NCBI GenBank assembly: GCA_963281155.1
Contig: CAUJLY010000001.1
Coordinates: forward strand, 4,216,001-4,280,000
Direction: 5' to 3'
DNA: 64,000 bases
From: Rhabditophanes sp. KR3021
Lineage: Eukaryota; Nematoda; Chromadorea; Rhabditida; Alloionematidae
Each line of letters opens with the position of its first letter. Position 1 is the stretch's first letter. Under the pieces are notes generated by a model. The model saw only the letters and a list, made by a program, of their open reading frames with translations. It made no database searches and had not been told where the DNA came from. This document shows, piece by piece, positions 61,054-64,000 of this stretch. Position numbers and translations under genes: made by a program.

Positions 61054-61928
61054 GATGATATCTGAAAAAATGATGATATTAGTATGTTATCTCAGTGAGT
61101 AATATTTTGAAATGCAAGATATAGTTTATGCGATTACAAACGGCAGTGGAAATGAATGGAAGTAGATATAGGTAACCGTTCAAGTAAACTCTTGAATGAG
61201 TAAGACGTTAAAAATAATGCTTTTATATGATATTTGTGATGAAACGTCTGATATGCATTCAAAAAAAAGCAAGTATAGTGTTTACCAACAACTAAACATT
61301 AGCATTCGAAAATCGAATCACGTGCATTTGGATGGTCTCGGAAAGAAAGGGACACATCAGCTGGTGAGACAGTGAAGTGTCATATGCATAGGTCCAAAAG
61401 AACTGAAATACGAGATAATGCCAACATCATAGGGTGCCATACATGTAAAACCCATACAGACCTCTGTAAATTTAAATAGCTCTATCGACAGCGAAATATT
61501 ATGCATAGTATCAAACAAAACAAGTATTTTTCAATAAATAAACATACGTATGTATGATATTAAGTAGATTATTATTATGAAAACTATAAAGTGATAAAAG
61601 TTTCTTAAAAAAGAAATTTAGTCACAGATGAAAAATCAAGTCAAGTTAAAAAACAATATGAAAAATAAGTAAGTATATGAAAATATAGGGGAGTGTTATG
61701 AAACGACGTTTATCGGTAACATTAATAGCTGGTAAATTCGATATAACATTTCATGATGAAATATTTTAGTGATTAAAGAATGAATCACAAGGTTTGTGAA
61801 CATTGGACGAAATGTGATTATTTGTATATGCCTTTTGTAAATAGACTTTTAAAATTTAATTTATTAAGCAAAAAACAAAAAATAATGGTAAGTTAAAAAT
61901 AGATAGGATTTTATGAAACCATTAGTGG
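61054..61928. other. Intergenic, no gene seen
   Basis: 875-bp AT-rich spacer between the lgg-1 start and the stop of the RS-tail protein gene. It should include the lgg-1 promoter. Confidence 0.5.
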
Positions 61929-64000
61929 TTATCTCCGACTTGATCTTTCTCTATTGTTATACTCCCCACTTCTATCGCGGTAATGAGAGGAATTTGACTG
62001 ACTCAGCCGTTGTCTCTTGTTTGAATCACGTTCGGAAGAATGGTCGGCAGTACTACGTTTACGGTCTGAACTGCCAGTCGAAAATTTATTATGATCATTC
62101 TTTTTGCCCTGACCGTATGAATCCCGAGAATGTGATTGTCTGCTTACTGGAATGACTTTATATTTGCCGTCTTGGCCTGTTTTATCAATATCTTCAACAG
62201 AAGCTTTGTTATACTTGTCAGAATCTTTTTCTGTAAATGTAATTGGTGCCTTTTCAGTCTTATTTCTGATTGGTGTAGTATCCGGACTTAATTCTTCAAG
62301 TTGATCTGCCTTTTTAGGCCTTTCTTTGGAGTTTTTAGAATCATTAGATACTTTCAAGGGTGTTTTACTCTTTTCCGAAAATGTGATTGGAATACGCTCA
62401 GTTCTATTTGCAACGGGTGTCGTATCTGGGCTTACTTCCACAGCACCTTGAATCTTCTTAAGTTTTTCGCGACGTTCGGATTCAGTTTCATTTTCAACCT
62501 TTTTCTCTTCAACAATAACTTTAGCTTTTCTCTCTTCCTCCAATTTCTTATTTATAGCAGCTTGCTTAATTTTATTTTCTTTGTCCAGCTTAATTCTGTT
62601 CCTCCGGCTTCCAAGTGACTCTAGGCATAACTTTTGAATCTCCTTTCCACGGGACTTTAAATTTGAATCTTCATTAACTAGTAGATACTCTAGCATGACA
62701 GTCATTACCAGGTTGATGCCATATTTTTTACTCTTTAATGATGGGTGAAAAATATCCATGCATTTAGATTTATCGAACATTTTGTCCATGATGTGTGTTG
62801 GAGTTGATTTCTTTTCAAGTGTTTTTATGAAAGAGTCGTAGTCATAAAGTTTGGCTTTTTCAGGATAATTTTCTTTAAAACATTCTAGAACCATGGAAAT
62901 CAATTCAAACTCTGGGAAAAGGCCATTAATCTTAAGATACACATATTCAATGTTTCTAAACTCTTGTGTAATGTCCTCCACTTTTAGCGATTCTTCAATA
63001 GCATCGCAAATGTTGTAATAGGCTTTTATAAGATCTCCAGCATGATCCCCGCGATTTGCTTTGGACCAGTCTTCCAGCGAAGGTGAATTTGCATGTGTAG
63101 CTAATTGACTTCTTGACAAATTAACTGAATTCATTAGTTCACAGTTAAACATTTTTTGTTCGTTCTTAACACTTTCTTCTATCAATTTGCGCTTTTCAGC
63201 CTTTTCCTTGACAGAAATAGGCTTGATAGTAATTTTCGCTTTTTTGCACTCATCATTGATAAAGTTTGTGATCAATTCGTAACCAGTATTACCCATAAAC
63301 ACTAACAAGTAGTTTTTTATCAGATTTTTGATTTTGTCAAAAAAGGGCTTTATTTTATCATCTGCAATTTGAGGATGAGTGTTGACCCAGGAGTATATCA
63401 AAGTAACTGCACTGTTGACATTTGAAATACATTTAAACCAAGTTCCTCCAACTGTTATCGAATCATTGGGATTGAAATGAGCCAAAGTAAATTGCATGAA
63501 CATTTTTTCACGTTGTTCCTTGCTTGGTGGTGTAAGTAGCATCAAATGTGAGAAGAAATCTTTAATCAGCCAATACCAACTCTTAATTTCACGTTCGGAA
63601 GTTTGATTTAAAATGGTATTTTCATGTTTGAGAAAGATTTCTACAAATTGCAAATACAGCATCTTGTAATTTTCAAGGGAAGAGGTGTCTGTTATTACAT
63701 TTGGCTTATGTTTGACATCACATTGACTTGCAAGACCTTTAAATGGATGCAAAGCAGTTTGCAATTTGTTCTGATCCATAAACGGCAACTCTTGCAATTT
63801 CGTAAATGTTGCAAAACATTGATGGTTTGAAGGAAAACTTATCAAAATTATTTTGTTCAACTCATTCATGAAATGACCATTATTTAAGTATGAGTATTCA
63901 GATATGTTCTGCAATCTATTAATAATCATAATCAATTTGGCTTGAAAAGAAAGTTCACCACACTCTTGATATCGCAGGTCTGAAGACAGGAGAGATAGAG
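61929..64000 (-). CDS. Unrecognised nuclear-type protein with RS/RD tail (5' end outside window)
   Basis: One open frame runs from the stop at 61929 to the window edge with no stop upstream. A polypyrimidine tract with TTCAG at 63980-63984 on the minus strand looks like an acceptor, so this exon probably begins at 63979, reading LRYQECGELSFQAKLIMIIN. The first ~430 residues look all-helical (SWYWLIKDFFSHLMLLTPPS, then KAYYNICDAIEESLKVEDIT and KYGINLVMTVMLEYLLVNED). A charged Lys/Glu helix follows, then two near-repeats, VSPDTTPVANRTERIPITF and LSPDTTPIRNKTEKAPITF. The end is an Arg/Ser/Asp-rich tail (SSERDSNKRQRLSQSNSSHY), typical of splicing or mRNA-processing factors. I do not recognise the family. 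The tail suggests a nuclear role; that is inference. Confidence 0.75.
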   Translation of the reverse strand, partial: LSLLSSDLRYQECGELSFQAKLIMIINRLQNISEYSYLNNGHFMNELNKIILISFPSNHQCFATFTKLQELPFMDQNKLQTALHPFKGLASQCDVKHKPNVITDTSSLENYKMLYLQFVEIFLKHENTILNQTSEREIKSWYWLIKDFFSHLMLLTPPSKEQREKMFMQFTLAHFNPNDSITVGGTWFKCISNVNSAVTLIYSWVNTHPQIADDKIKPFFDKIKNLIKNYLLVFMGNTGYELITNFINDECKKAKITIKPISVKEKAEKRKLIEESVKNEQKMFNCELMNSVNLSRSQLATHANSPSLEDWSKANRGDHAGDLIKAYYNICDAIEESLKVEDITQEFRNIEYVYLKINGLFPEFELISMVLECFKENYPEKAKLYDYDSFIKTLEKKSTPTHIMDKMFDKSKCMDIFHPSLKSKKYGINLVMTVMLEYLLVNEDSNLKSRGKEIQKLCLESLGSRRNRIKLDKENKIKQAAINKKLEEERKAKVIVEEKKVENETESERREKLKKIQGAVEVSPDTTPVANRTERIPITFSEKSKTPLKVSNDSKNSKERPKKADQLEELSPDTTPIRNKTEKAPITFTEKDSDKYNKASVEDIDKTGQDGKYKVIPVSRQSHSRDSYGQGKKNDHNKFSTGSSDRKRSTADHSSERDSNKRQRLSQSNSSHYRDRSGEYNNRERSSRR

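Overview
The window is nuclear DNA of an AT-rich animal genome, almost certainly a nematode. The clearest pointer is a neuropeptide precursor of the nematode RPamide type (NLP-2/NLP-22 class; peptides ending FRPG before Lys-Arg) at 51.4-51.8 kb. Supporting signs are very short introns (often 37-50 nt) with GTAAGT donors and TTTTAG/TTTCAG acceptors, and acceptor-like motifs directly before several start codons, as expected where spliced-leader trans-splicing occurs. The species cannot be named from the sequence. Most genes here are split by introns; I reconstructed exon joins by reading splice sites and checking that reading phase closes.

Layout. 0.1-4.6 kb: UNC-45 myosin chaperone (minus). 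6.8-7.8 kb: syndecan (minus). 7.8-14.5 kb: a gene-poor AT-rich stretch with short tandem repeats. 14.5-16.3 kb: UNC-18/Munc18 (minus). 17.6-18.0 kb: small secreted Cys-rich protein (plus). 18.3-22.4 kb: a young Ty3/gypsy LTR retrotransposon with near-identical 132/134-bp LTRs and a 5-bp target duplication, inserted 12 bp beyond the stop codon of an SRSF2-like SR protein gene (22.4-23.4 kb, minus). 23.9-27.2 kb: two SLIRP-like mitochondrial RRM genes, one apparently decaying, with several decayed coding fragments between them. 27.2-28.3 kb: NDUFAF1 complex I assembly factor (minus) with a one-base frameshift. 28.8 kb: a 43-residue secreted peptide gene. 29.2-35.4 kb: a DHX9/RNA helicase A-like DEIH helicase (minus). 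35.8-37.1 kb: U1-70K (minus). 37.5-37.9 kb: a highly diverged histone H3 with CENP-A features (minus). 38.6-39.6 kb: exosome subunit RRP42/EXOSC7. 39.9-40.7 kb: a broken RNF121-like gene. 41.0-44.8 kb: XPG/ERCC5 endonuclease. 45.4-47.8 kb: QSOX sulfhydryl oxidase. 50.1-53.0 kb: an N/S-rich first exon, the RPamide gene, and a coiled-coil gene. 54.9-55.9 kb and 57.4-58.3 kb: two unrecognised secreted proteins. 59.7-61.1 kb: GABARAP/LGG-1. 61.9 kb to the window end: an unrecognised protein with an RS-like tail, cut by the window edge.

How the genes relate. There is no operon-like pathway, but RNA-handling genes are frequent (SRSF2-like, U1-70K, RHA-like helicase, EXOSC7, SLIRP-like, an RS-tail protein). 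The most unusual pattern is that the long introns of unc-45, the RHA-like helicase, XPG (two introns), lgg-1 and the SLIRP-like gene each hold a decayed coding fragment in antisense to the host gene. At least two decayed fragments (about 1.8-2.1 kb and 24.8-25.0 kb) are recognisably copies of one protein family. A second pattern is single-base frameshifts, mostly in or beside A-rich runs, in small genes, while the large conserved genes are intact.
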